Below, one piece after another: positions 54,075 through 61,936 of a stretch of 64,000 bases of DNA. A model generated the notes under the pieces. The model did no database searches and was not told the DNA's origin. It was given only the letters and a program-made list of their open reading frames with translations. The position numbers and the translations under genes were made by a program. Location: the NCBI GenBank assembly GCA_019750135.1, contig JAIEOV010000006.1, positions 1 through 64,000 of the forward strand, written 5' to 3'. How positions within the stretch are numbered: position 1 is the first letter of the stretch; the number at the start of each line of letters is the position of its first letter. This DNA is from Reyranella sp. Its GTDB lineage: Bacteria > Pseudomonadota > Alphaproteobacteria > Reyranellales > Reyranellaceae.

Positions 54075-55172
54075 CTATGGCGCGCGGTCCGGCTTGAACT
54101 TCTGCACACGCTTACCGTTGTCGACCTCGCCTGTGTAGATGTTGCCCTTGGAATCGACGGCGATGCTGTGGACCCAGTGGAAGTTGCCGGCCTGGCGGCC
54201 CGAGCGGCCGAAGCCGCCGACGACCTTGCCGTCGCTGCGCTGCAGGATGCGCAAAAGGTTGTTCTCGCCGTCGATGTTGAACAGCCAGGTCTGGTTGGCG
54301 TCGGGCCAGAAGTTCAGGTCCCACACCGCGCCCGCGCCGAGCGTGGGCTTGTCGTAGAACCATTCGGTCACGAAGGTGCCGTCCTTCTTGAAGACCTGGA
54401 TCCGGTTGTTGGTGCGGTCGCAGACATAGACCATGCCGTCCCTCGACGGCTTGGCGCAGTGCACCGGGTTGGCGAACTGCTGCGACGGTGCCGCCGCCGG
54501 GTCGTAGGCGGCCTGCTTGTCGTCGTTGGGCTTGTTGCCGTAGGCGCCCCAGTAGCGCTTGAAGGCGCCGGTCTCCGAATCGAACACGATGACGCGGCGG
54601 TTGCCATAGCCGTCGGCCACGAATACTTCCTTGGCGTCCGGATCGACCTGGATGTCGGCGGGACGGCCGAGCTTGGTCGTGTCGTTGCTGCCGCCGGTCG
54701 GCCCCAGCTGGCCGATGGTCAGGACCGGTTTACCGTCCTTGGTGAACTTGAAGATCGCGCTGTCGTCCGCCGCATTGCCGGCGATCCACACGAAGCCCGC
54801 CTTGTCGACATGGATGCCGTGCTCGTTGGTTACCCAGGGCTTGGTCTCGGGGAAGCCCCAGCCCTGGATGAACGTGCCGTCGGCGTCGAACTCCATGATC
54901 GAGGGGGCGGGGGCGCAGCACTTGTTGCGCGGCGGCTTCAGGGTTGCGCCCTTCTCGTCGTCGGTGAGCGAGCGCGGCCGCTGCAGGATCCAGACGTGAT
55001 CGTCCGGCCCGACCGAAACGCTCGCCACCTGGCCCAGCAGCCAGTTGTTGGGCAGCGGCTTGGGCCAGAACGGATCGACCTGGAACTCCGGCGGATCGGC
55101 GGCGAAGGAGGAGGATGAAAACGCGACAGCACTCATCAGGGCGCAGAACGCCCGTACAACGCCACGCTTCAT
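54075..55172 (-). CDS. Exported NHL-repeat protein (peptidyl-amidating-lyase-like propeller)
   Basis: A 365-residue protein with a signal peptide (FCALMSAVAFSSSSFA) and a six-bladed NHL propeller. Motifs: WILQRPRSLTDDEKGA, IMEFDADGTFIQGWGFPE, EHGIHVDKAGFVWIAGNA, RPADIQVDPDAKEVFVADGY and HSIAVDSKGNIYTGEVDNG. The fold is shared with peptidyl-alpha-hydroxyglycine alpha-amidating lyase, but the bacterial substrate is unknown. Followed on the same strand by nothing; preceded (22 bases) by the VOC gene, so probably the last gene of a GST-VOC-NHL run. Confidence 0.85.
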   Translation of the reverse strand: MKRGVVRAFCALMSAVAFSSSSFAADPPEFQVDPFWPKPLPNNWLLGQVASVSVGPDDHVWILQRPRSLTDDEKGATLKPPRNKCCAPAPSIMEFDADGTFIQGWGFPETKPWVTNEHGIHVDKAGFVWIAGNAADDSAIFKFTKDGKPVLTIGQLGPTGGSNDTTKLGRPADIQVDPDAKEVFVADGYGNRRVIVFDSETGAFKRYWGAYGNKPNDDKQAAYDPAAAPSQQFANPVHCAKPSRDGMVYVCDRTNNRIQVFKKDGTFVTEWFYDKPTLGAGAVWDLNFWPDANQTWLFNIDGENNLLRILQRSDGKVVGGFGRSGRQAGNFHWVHSIAVDSKGNIYTGEVDNGKRVQKFKPDRAP

Positions 55173-55194
55173 CGTCTCCTCCGTCGTTATGTCT

Positions 55195-55701
55195 TTACGC
55201 CACCGCCTTTGCCGGTTGACGCTTGTTCACTTGCCAGTCGTTCAGGATGTCGCGGGCATGGTTCTGCTTGGGATCCATGTCGCGCTCCATGCCCGGGACC
55301 TTGGCCGTCAGCTCGATGACGTAGCCGTTGGGATCTCGGAAGTAGATCGAGCGGATGAACTTGTGGTCGCTCACGCCGCGCACCTCGCGGCCGTCGGCCT
55401 TGCCCTTGGCGAACATGCGCTCGAGCGCGTCGGGCTCAACCTCGAGTGCGATGTGCAGGTCGAAGTCGTGCTGCTCCTTGAACTCGAACGGCATGTCGGG
55501 CGCCTCGAAGAAGGCGAGGCACGAGCCGTCGTCGAGCTGGAAGAAGGAGTGCAGCACGCCGGTGCCGGTCTTGCGGCCGGTCTGGGTGGTCTCGATCTTG
55601 AAGGCGTTGACCAGCGGCAGGCCGAGGAAGTCCTCGTAGAACTTCCGGGTCTCCTCCGAATCGCGGCAGCGGTAGGCGTTGTGGTGCAGGCCCTTGATCA
55701 T
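55195..55701 (-). CDS. VOC-family (glyoxalase/extradiol dioxygenase-like) protein
   Basis: A 168-residue VOC protein with two beta-alpha-beta-beta-beta units. The first is IKGLHHNAYRCRDSEETRKF with a metal-ligand His; the second contains IRSIYFRDPNGYVIELTAKV, whose Glu is the usual second ligand. A middle QLDDGSCLAFFEAPD strand follows the family. Substrate unknown. ATG 55701 matches the conserved start. It lies 13 bases after the GST gene, and GST + VOC pairs often act on electrophilic or aromatic compounds. Confidence 0.86.
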   Translation of the reverse strand: MIKGLHHNAYRCRDSEETRKFYEDFLGLPLVNAFKIETTQTGRKTGTGVLHSFFQLDDGSCLAFFEAPDMPFEFKEQHDFDLHIALEVEPDALERMFAKGKADGREVRGVSDHKFIRSIYFRDPNGYVIELTAKVPGMERDMDPKQNHARDILNDWQVNKRQPAKAVA

Positions 55702-55714
55702 CGGAGTCTCCTCA

Positions 55715-56389
55715 TCAGGTGATGGCCTGCCAGGGCTGTCCCTTGGTCGAGGCGCAGAAGCCGTTGAAGGTCTCGTAGACCTTGGCGTAGTTCGGCCCGG
55801 CCTTGAAGGTGTCGAGCCAGCGCTTGATGTTGGGATAGGCCGAGAAATCGCAATGGACAAGCTCGCCCGCCGTGACGATGGCAGCGCCGAAGTAATCCGC
55901 GACCGTAAGCTGGTCCCCGCACAGGTACTTGTTCGAACCGATGAAGTGGTCGTTCAGGACCTGCAGCCAGATCTTCGACTTCTCCTTGCCGTAGGCGACG
56001 ACCGCCTCCTGGACCTTCGCATCCTCGCGCTTGAGGTGCGGGAAGAGCTGCGGATAGATCAGCCCATAGCCCCAGTCGCGATAGAAGTTGGAGTTGAACC
56101 AGTCCATGACTTCGTTCACGCGGGCGCGCTGCTTGATGTCCTTCGGATAGGTCGGCGAATCGATCTTCTCGGCAAGGTAGCGCAGGATCGCCGCGCTCTC
56201 GGTCAGGCGGAAGTCGCCGTCCTCGAGCATCGGGATCAGGTGGTTGGGATTGATCTTGCTGTAGGCCGGCTCGTAGTGCGCGCCCTTCAGGATATCGACC
56301 ACCTCCATGTCGCACTTGATGTCGTTGTCGGCGATGAATTGCATCACCGGACGGCTGGTCGTGGATACCGGGTGCATATAGAGCTTCAT
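55715..56389 (-). CDS. Glutathione S-transferase
   Basis: A 224-residue GST. The N-terminal thioredoxin-like domain has YMHPVSTTSRPVMQFIADN (Ser in the catalytic position, theta/beta-like), NPNHLIPMLEDGDFRLTESA with cis-Pro and the Glu-Ser glutathione contact, and AAILRYLAEK. The C-terminal helical domain has LCGDQLTVADYFGAAIVTAG, the N-capping box. Cytosolic conjugation or dehalogenation of electrophiles is expected. First gene of the minus-strand GST-VOC-NHL run, divergent from ybjQ. Confidence 0.9.
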   Translation of the reverse strand: MKLYMHPVSTTSRPVMQFIADNDIKCDMEVVDILKGAHYEPAYSKINPNHLIPMLEDGDFRLTESAAILRYLAEKIDSPTYPKDIKQRARVNEVMDWFNSNFYRDWGYGLIYPQLFPHLKREDAKVQEAVVAYGKEKSKIWLQVLNDHFIGSNKYLCGDQLTVADYFGAAIVTAGELVHCDFSAYPNIKRWLDTFKAGPNYAKVYETFNGFCASTKGQPWQAIT

Positions 56390-56473
56390 GAAAGTCTCCC
56401 TGGTGTCACTGTTCCGAAGCTCCGGGTAGTCTAGTCCTCCCCGGTTACCAAATCACTTTGAACGGAGCGTCTC

Positions 56474-56794
56474 ATGATCATCGCAACCACCGAAAATATC
56501 GCCGGGCACCGGGTGGTAACTACCCTGGGACAGGTGTTCGGCGTGGTCGTCCGGAGCCGGGGCATCGGCGGCAATATCGTCGCCGGCCTGCGGTCGATCG
56601 TCGGCGGCGAGATCCACGAATACACCCAGATGCTGGAGGAGGCGCGCCGTCACGCCACCGACCGCATGGTCGCCAACGCGACGGCCATGGGCGCGAACGC
56701 CATCCTGGTGATGCGCTTCGATTCGTCGGAGATCGGCGAGACCATGAGCGAGATCGTGGCCTACGGCACCGCGGCGGTGATCGAGAAGGCCTGA
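56474..56794 (+). CDS. YbjQ/UPF0145 family protein
   Basis: A 106-residue protein of the YbjQ (putative heavy-metal-binding) family, known as a pentameric fold. Motifs: TTENIAGHRVVTTLGQVFGV, SRGIGGNIVAGLRSIVGGEI, EARRHATDRMVANATAMGAN, AILVMRFDSSEIG. Function is not established; membrane-trafficking or metal roles have been suggested. ATG 56474 is the family start. The next small gene begins two bases after its stop. Confidence 0.92.
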   Translation: MIIATTENIAGHRVVTTLGQVFGVVVRSRGIGGNIVAGLRSIVGGEIHEYTQMLEEARRHATDRMVANATAMGANAILVMRFDSSEIGETMSEIVAYGTAAVIEKA

Positions 56795-56796
56795 CC

Positions 56797-57108
56797 GTGC
56801 TGCGCTCCGTCGTCCTCGGCGCGGGCGTGCTAATGCTGGTGGCGGGGATCATTGTCGCCGGCTTCAGCCTTCCCGGCGGGCTGTGGCTCCTGATCTCGGG
56901 CGGAGTCGTCACAGCGGGCACGCTGCTCGAGCGCGTGATTTACAAACCATTGCTACGCGAAAAGCCAGGCGCGGGCTGGAGCAAAACTGCAGAGCGCTTC
57001 ATCGATCCCGACACTGGTCAGGCGGTCGACGTGTTCTACAATCCGCGCACCGGCGAACGGCAGTATGTCGCCAACGAGCCGGAGAAGAAGACGCAAGGGA
57101 GAGCTTGA
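56797..57108 (+). CDS. Small membrane protein, two hydrophobic segments
   Basis: A 103-residue protein. GTG 56797 follows the ybjQ stop by two bases. VVLGAGVLMLVAGIIVAGFS and GGLWLLISGGVVTAGTLLER are membrane segments; the soluble tail (FIDPDTGQAVDVFYNPRTGE) is typical of a small group found beside YbjQ. Function unknown. Its TGA overlaps the ATG of the Bug receptor (TGATG). Confidence 0.75.
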   Translation: MLRSVVLGAGVLMLVAGIIVAGFSLPGGLWLLISGGVVTAGTLLERVIYKPLLREKPGAGWSKTAERFIDPDTGQAVDVFYNPRTGERQYVANEPEKKTQGRA

Positions 57109-58073
57109 TGAAGGTGCTGGGCAGGCGGGCCGTTATCGCGACGGCCGGCGCATTGGCCGCGACGGGGACGGCGTCGGCGCAGGACTATCCCACCAAGCCC
57201 ATCCGCATCATCTCGCCATTCGGGCCGGGCACCGCCACAGACACTGTGGCGCGCGTGATTGGCAATGAAATCGGCAAGCTCACCGGGCAGGCGGTGGTGA
57301 TCGAGAACAAGCCCGGCGCCGAAGGCCAGATCGGCGCCCAGGCCGCCGCGGCCGCCGCTCCCGACGGCTACACCGTGTTCATCACGACGCAGACCACGCA
57401 GGCGATCAATCCGCATGTTTACAAGTCGCTGACCTACGATCCGGTGAAGAACTTCACGCCGGTCTGCGGCCTGACGCTCGGCGCCCAGATCGTCATGGTG
57501 AAGAACGAGCTGCCGGTGAAGACCGTGGCCGAGTTCATCGCCCTCGCGAAGAAGGAACCAGGCAAGCTCTCCTTCGGCAGCGGCAACGGCTCGAGCCGTG
57601 GCGGTGCCGAGCTGTTCCGCGTCATGGCCAAGATCGACCTGCTGGGCGTGCCCTACAAATCCCAGCCACAGGCGGTCAGCGATCTCTTAGGCGGCCGCAT
57701 CGACATCATCTTCTCGGACTTCACGGCAGGCTTGCCGGCGGTGCTCGACGGCCGCACCCGCGGCATCGCCGTCACCAGCGACAAGCCGATCCCTGGCCTG
57801 GAGCAGTTCCCGACGGTCGCCTCGACCGTGCCGGGCTTCGAGATGTGGGCCTGGACCGCGGCCTACCTGCCGGCCGGCACGCCCAAGCCCATTGTCGACA
57901 AGCTGAACGCCCTGATCCGCGAGGCGATGAAATCCGAGAGCTATCTCACTCTTACGAAGACCACCTACGGCATCCCGTTCCCAGGAACGCCGGAGGAACT
58001 CGCGGCCTTCCAGGCCAGCGAGACCAAGAAATGGGGCGAGATCGTCAAGGTCGCGGGGATGCAGGAGCCGTAG
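57108..58073 (+). CDS. Bug-type tripartite tricarboxylate transporter substrate-binding protein
   Basis: A 321-residue periplasmic receptor of the TTT/Bug family. Leader RRAVIATAGALAATGTASAQ. Mature motifs YPTKPIRIISPFGPGTATDT, VVIENKPGAEGQIGAQAAA, DPVKNFTPVCGLTLGAQIVM and VPYKSQPQAVSDLLGGRIDI are diagnostic. These receptors bind mono-, di- or tricarboxylates. No TctA/TctB membrane genes are near, so it may sense or feed an unlinked transporter. ATG overlaps the preceding stop. Its last 29 bases overlap the convergent MFS gene. Being next to the CoA-ester operon suggests the same substrate. Confidence 0.92.
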   Translation: MKVLGRRAVIATAGALAATGTASAQDYPTKPIRIISPFGPGTATDTVARVIGNEIGKLTGQAVVIENKPGAEGQIGAQAAAAAAPDGYTVFITTQTTQAINPHVYKSLTYDPVKNFTPVCGLTLGAQIVMVKNELPVKTVAEFIALAKKEPGKLSFGSGNGSSRGGAELFRVMAKIDLLGVPYKSQPQAVSDLLGGRIDIIFSDFTAGLPAVLDGRTRGIAVTSDKPIPGLEQFPTVASTVPGFEMWAWTAAYLPAGTPKPIVDKLNALIREAMKSESYLTLTKTTYGIPFPGTPEELAAFQASETKKWGEIVKVAGMQEP

Positions 58074-59241
58074 CCGCTCCACGCGCCGCCGCGAGCTGCC
58101 AGACGGCGGCGGCCAGCACGCATCCCGCGACCGTCCAGAATGCCGCGCGATAGGTGACCGCCGACGCGATCAGCGCGAACAGCGGCGGGCCAATGACCGC
58201 ACCTGAGAAAGCGAGGGAAGTTTGGACGGCCGCCATCGCGGCCGCTTCGCCGGCCGGTGCAAGGTGGACGAATTCCGCCTGCGAGGTGCCATTCCAGCTC
58301 GAGACCACCGAGCCGTAACCGAGCACGACCAAGGCGATCAGCCAGAAGGGTGTGTCGCTCCCGATCAGCCCGATGGCGATGCAGCCTGCGGTCATGGCGA
58401 GGCCGGTCCAGCCCAGCACCAGCATACGGGGCATGCGGTCGCCGATGGCGCCGCTCAATAGCCGCACCGCCGTGCCGGCGAACTGCGAGATCGCCAGCAG
58501 AAGGCCTGCGCGGGCGATCGACAGGCCGCAATGCTCGTAGAGATAGGTCACGAGATAGAACGTGAAAGTGTGCTGCGCCACGACGTAGATGAATGCCGAC
58601 CAACCCAGCACGCGAAGCTGCGGATGGGCGAGCACGAAGCGTACCGAGCGCCAAATCGGTGTCGCGGGCCGGCCGGCCGCGACCACGACGTCGATGCGCG
58701 AGCGCAGCAGTTCGGTTGCCAGGATGGCCACGATCGCCATCGCCGCCGCGATCAGGCTGGCCCCGCGCCAGCCGAAATGGCCGAGCAGGAAAGGGAACAG
58801 CAGGCCCGACAGGGCAAAGCCGATCGGCGTCCCACTCTGCTTCAGGGAAAAGACGATGCCAAACCACTGCCGCGGCACGCGCTGGGCCAGCACATGTGCC
58901 GCGGCGGGATTGATAGGTCCCTGGGCCATGCCGATGAACAGCACGGCGATCACCGTCGTGACGACTGTCGCGAGCGCATTGAAGGCGAGCCCGACCGCCG
59001 CCATCAGCAGGGCGAACTGGCAGACCCGCACGGCGCCCAGCCGCACGATCGGCTCGGCCGCCGCCAGGGCCAGCCCGGCGGCGACGGCATAGATGATGGC
59101 GGTGAAGACGCCGACCAGCTTGGGGTTGATCGCGAGGTCGGCCGCGACCGCCGGCATCATGACGCCCAGCGCCAGCACGCAGAGCGAGATCATGATCTGG
59201 ATGGCCAGCATGCTGGCCACCGGAACGATCGCGCGGTTCAC
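58045..59241 (-). CDS. MFS transporter
   Basis: A 398-residue, twelve-helix major facilitator. Motifs: VASMLAIQIMISLCVLALGV (helix 1), a degenerate motif A after helix 2 (AAAEPIVRLGAVRVCQF), GMAQGPINPAAAHVLAQRVP and FSLKQSGTPIGFALSGLLFP. Substrate not evident; given the operon, a carboxylate is plausible. Start is GTG 59241; no ATG precedes the first helix. Last gene of the minus-strand operon, 16 bases after the CitE-like lyase. Confidence 0.88.
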   Translation of the reverse strand: MNRAIVPVASMLAIQIMISLCVLALGVMMPAVAADLAINPKLVGVFTAIIYAVAAGLALAAAEPIVRLGAVRVCQFALLMAAVGLAFNALATVVTTVIAVLFIGMAQGPINPAAAHVLAQRVPRQWFGIVFSLKQSGTPIGFALSGLLFPFLLGHFGWRGASLIAAAMAIVAILATELLRSRIDVVVAAGRPATPIWRSVRFVLAHPQLRVLGWSAFIYVVAQHTFTFYLVTYLYEHCGLSIARAGLLLAISQFAGTAVRLLSGAIGDRMPRMLVLGWTGLAMTAGCIAIGLIGSDTPFWLIALVVLGYGSVVSSWNGTSQAEFVHLAPAGEAAAMAAVQTSLAFSGAVIGPPLFALIASAVTYRAAFWTVAGCVLAAAVWQLAAARGAATAPASPRP

Positions 59242-59257
59242 GGCCGGCGCCTGATCA

Positions 59258-60172
59258 CTACATCCCGAACAGGTCGGCCTTGTTCAGGATGGTGTTGCGC
59301 AGGATGCGGATCGAGGCGACGTCGACCATGATGCCGTCGACGTTGATGGCGCCCAGGCCCTGGGCCTCGGCCTCGGCATAGGCCTTCTCGAGCTTTCTCG
59401 CCCGCGCGACGTCTTCCGGTTTCGGCGAGTAGATCTCCAGCGCATGCTCGATCTGCGACGGGTGGATCGCCCACTTGCCGACGCAGCCCAGGATCATCGA
59501 GCGGCGGCACTCCTCGCGGTAGGCGTCGGGGTTCTTGAAGTCGGCGAACGGGCCGTCGACCGGGTCGATGCCCGCGGCGCGGCAGGCCATCACCAGCCGG
59601 AAGCGGGCATAGTGCCAGACGTCGCCGGGATAGCCGTCGGTCTCGCCGACGTTCTTGTTGGTGACGCCCATCGAGGCCGAGAAGTCGCCCATGCCGAACA
59701 CCAGGCATTCCAGGCGCGGCGTCGACTTGGCGATGGCGTCGACGTTCTGCATGCCCTCGACTTCCTCGATCAGGGCTTCGAGGCCGATGCGGTTCTTGAG
59801 CTTCAGCTTCTTCTCGAGCTGGTGCAGCAGCTTGTCGGCGAACAGGATGTCGGCCGGCGTCATCACCTTGGTCATCATGATGGTGTCGAGATGCTCGCCG
59901 GCGCCCTCGACCACCTCGATGATGTCCTCGAAGGCGTACTCGGTGGTGAGGTCGTTGATGCGAACGCAGCGCGTCTTGCCCTTCCAGTTCAGCGTCTTCA
60001 GCGCCTGCACGATCTTCTTGCGGGCGTCGCGCTTCTGGCTGGGGGCGACGGCGTCCTCGAGGTCGAGGAAGACATGGTCGGCCTTCGACTCCGACGCCTT
60101 CTGCATCATCTTCTCGCTCGAGCCGGGCGTGGAAAGCTGGACGCGGCGGGCGCGGCGCGGACGGTCGGTCAT
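59258..60172 (-). CDS. HpcH/HpaI aldolase/CitE-like CoA-ester lyase
   Basis: A 304-residue lyase of the CitE/malyl-CoA lyase group. RVQLSTPGSSEKMMQKASES carries the CoA-binding start, ADHVFLDLEDAVAPSQKRDA the acidic metal site, RCVRINDLTTEY the substrate Arg, GLEALIEEVEGMQNVDAI and FGMGDFSASMG the second metal region, GKWAIHPSQIEHALEIYSP the C-terminal cap. It should split a 3-hydroxyacyl-CoA such as malyl-, methylmalyl- or citramalyl-CoA into acetyl-CoA (or propionyl-CoA) plus an oxo-acid; which one is not decidable here. Twelve bases after the CoA transferase gene. Confidence 0.9.
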   Translation of the reverse strand: MTDRPRRARRVQLSTPGSSEKMMQKASESKADHVFLDLEDAVAPSQKRDARKKIVQALKTLNWKGKTRCVRINDLTTEYAFEDIIEVVEGAGEHLDTIMMTKVMTPADILFADKLLHQLEKKLKLKNRIGLEALIEEVEGMQNVDAIAKSTPRLECLVFGMGDFSASMGVTNKNVGETDGYPGDVWHYARFRLVMACRAAGIDPVDGPFADFKNPDAYREECRRSMILGCVGKWAIHPSQIEHALEIYSPKPEDVARARKLEKAYAEAEAQGLGAINVDGIMVDVASIRILRNTILNKADLFGM

Positions 60173-60183
60173 GTCAGGTCTCC

Positions 60184-61398
60184 TCAGGCAACGATCTTTT
60201 CGGCCCGGAGACGCGCAATATCCGCGCCACCGAGGCCAAGGCCGGTCAGATACTCATCGGTGTGCTCGCCCAGCAAGGGGGCGCGATGGCGCACGCGGCC
60301 GGGCGTGTCGCTCATCTTGATGGCGACGCCGGCGACCTTCATGTCGCCGTCGAGGCCGGGGTGGGGCACGGACACCACCATGTCACGGGCGGCGAAGTGC
60401 GGGTTGGCGAAGACGTCGCGCACGTCGTTGACCGGGGCGAACGGCACCTGGCCGCCGAGATGGGCCAGAAGCTCGGCCTTGGTGCGCTGGCTGGTGAAGG
60501 CCGAGACGGCGGCGATTATCTCGTCCTGGTTGGCGCGGCGATCCTGCACGGTGGCGAGCCGCGGATCGGTCCCCATCTCCGGCCGCCCGACCAGGCGGCA
60601 CAGGATCGGGAAGTGCGTGTCGGCGTGGGCGGCGATGGTGACGTGGCCGTCCTTGGCCGGAAACATGCCGAACGGGCAGAGCAGGGGGTGATGGTTGCCC
60701 TCCGGCACCGGAACGCCGCCGGTGAAGGAGTGCTGGTGCACGATGCGCTCGCACATCGACAGGATGGCATCGACCATGCCGACATCGACGAACTGGCCCT
60801 TGCCCGTCTTGTGGGCGCGCAGGATGGCGCTGACGATGCCGACGGCGCACATGGTGGCCGGCATCAGGTCGCCGATGCCCGGGCCGACCTTCATCGGCGT
60901 GTCCTTGTCGGGTCCGGTGATGGCCATGACGCCACCGAACGCCTGGGCCACGACGTCATAGGCCGGCCAGTCGGTGTAGGGGCTCCTGCCGGTGCGCCAG
61001 TCGCCGAAGCCGCGGATGGTCGCGTAGACCAGCCTGGGAAACCGCTCGTGCAGGGCTTCGTAGCCCAGGCCGAGCCGGTCCATGACGCCGCCGCGATAAT
61101 TCTCGACCACGGCGTCGGCATTCTCACAGAGCCGCATCACCAGCTCGCGGCCCTCGGGCTGCTTGAGGTCGATGGCGATCGACTTCTTGTTGCGGTTGAC
61201 CGAGGCGAAGTAGCCGCCGAACGCCTTCAGCTTGTCGTCGGCATGGTAGGGGCCGACGATGCGCGTGTGGTCGCCGTCGAGCGGCTCGACCTTGATGATC
61301 TCCGCGCCCTGGTCGGCCAGCAGCATGGTGCAGAACGGGCCGGCCAGCATCTGCGTGAGATCGACGATGCGGACTCCGTCGAGAGCACCGGCGGTCAT
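60184..61398 (-). CDS. Class III (CaiB/BaiF/Frc) CoA transferase
   Basis: A 404-residue family III CoA transferase, moving CoA between carboxylic acids. Motifs: GVRIVDLTQMLAGPFCTMLL, KVEPLDGDHTRIVGPYHADD, RNKKSIAIDLKQPEGRELVM, VENYRGGVMDRLGLGYE, and GPGIGDLMPATMCAVGIV containing the catalytic Asp. Full length. The operon suggests it activates the organic acid that the MaoC hydratases and the CitE-like lyase then process. It is separated from the MaoC gene upstream by a palindromic repeat. Confidence 0.92.
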   Translation of the reverse strand: MTAGALDGVRIVDLTQMLAGPFCTMLLADQGAEIIKVEPLDGDHTRIVGPYHADDKLKAFGGYFASVNRNKKSIAIDLKQPEGRELVMRLCENADAVVENYRGGVMDRLGLGYEALHERFPRLVYATIRGFGDWRTGRSPYTDWPAYDVVAQAFGGVMAITGPDKDTPMKVGPGIGDLMPATMCAVGIVSAILRAHKTGKGQFVDVGMVDAILSMCERIVHQHSFTGGVPVPEGNHHPLLCPFGMFPAKDGHVTIAAHADTHFPILCRLVGRPEMGTDPRLATVQDRRANQDEIIAAVSAFTSQRTKAELLAHLGGQVPFAPVNDVRDVFANPHFAARDMVVSVPHPGLDGDMKVAGVAIKMSDTPGRVRHRAPLLGEHTDEYLTGLGLGGADIARLRAEKIVA

Positions 61399-61399
61399 T

Positions 61400-61452
61400 G
61401 GGAGCGCGGGCCTCTGGCCCGCCTCATGAGCGGGCCAGAGGCCCGCGCTCCC
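61400..61452. repeat. Interspersed palindrome, copy 3
   Basis: GGGAGCGCGGGCCTCTGGCC and its inverted copy around a short CGCCTCATGAG-like centre; near-perfect 53-base palindrome. It fills the gap between the MaoC stop and the CoA-transferase start inside one operon, where it could stabilise or attenuate the message. Confidence 0.9.
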
Positions 61453-61456
61453 ATGA

Positions 61457-61936
61457 TCACTTGTCGCCCCAGTGGCTGCGCCGCTTGATCAGCACCCAGC
61501 GCTCGCCCTCGAAGACATGCTTGTCGTTCTGGTTCACGCCGTAATGCTTGAAGCGCACGATGCCGGCGTCGGGCTGGTCTGCATCGGTCTTCTCCAGCAC
61601 CTCGGAGTAGCAATAGAGCGTATCGCCGTGATGGACGGGCGCCTTCAGTCTGATCTTGTGCAGCCCCAGCTCCATCAGCGCGTTCTCGGCCGTGTCCTGC
61701 GCGGCGAGACCGATGCACATCGAGATGGTGACGCCGCCGAAGCCCAGCCGCTTGCCCCACGGGCTCGACTTCATCAGGTGCTCGTTGAAATGGCCTTCGG
61801 CGGTGTTCATGGTGACGTTGGTGATCCACACCTGCTCGAGCGGCTCGACGGTCTTGCCGCGGGCATGCTTCAGGACCTCGCCGACCGTGAAGTCCTCGAA
61901 GTAGTTGGTCTTGCCCGTGAGTTCGGAGACTTTCAT
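61457..61936 (-). CDS. MaoC-family dehydratase (hot-dog fold), second copy
   Basis: A 159-residue R-specific enoyl-CoA hydratase-like protein. NYFEDFTVGEVLKHARGKTV begins the fold; VTMNTAEGHFNEHLMKSSPW lies where the MaoC Asp/His dyad is expected (here with Asn/His variants), and KAPVHHGDTLYCYSEVLEKT is the strand region after it. It may hydrate a mesaconyl- or itaconyl-like CoA ester. Coupled by ATGA to the acyl-CoA dehydrogenase gene upstream. Confidence 0.85.
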   Translation of the reverse strand: MKVSELTGKTNYFEDFTVGEVLKHARGKTVEPLEQVWITNVTMNTAEGHFNEHLMKSSPWGKRLGFGGVTISMCIGLAAQDTAENALMELGLHKIRLKAPVHHGDTLYCYSEVLEKTDADQPDAGIVRFKHYGVNQNDKHVFEGERWVLIKRRSHWGDK

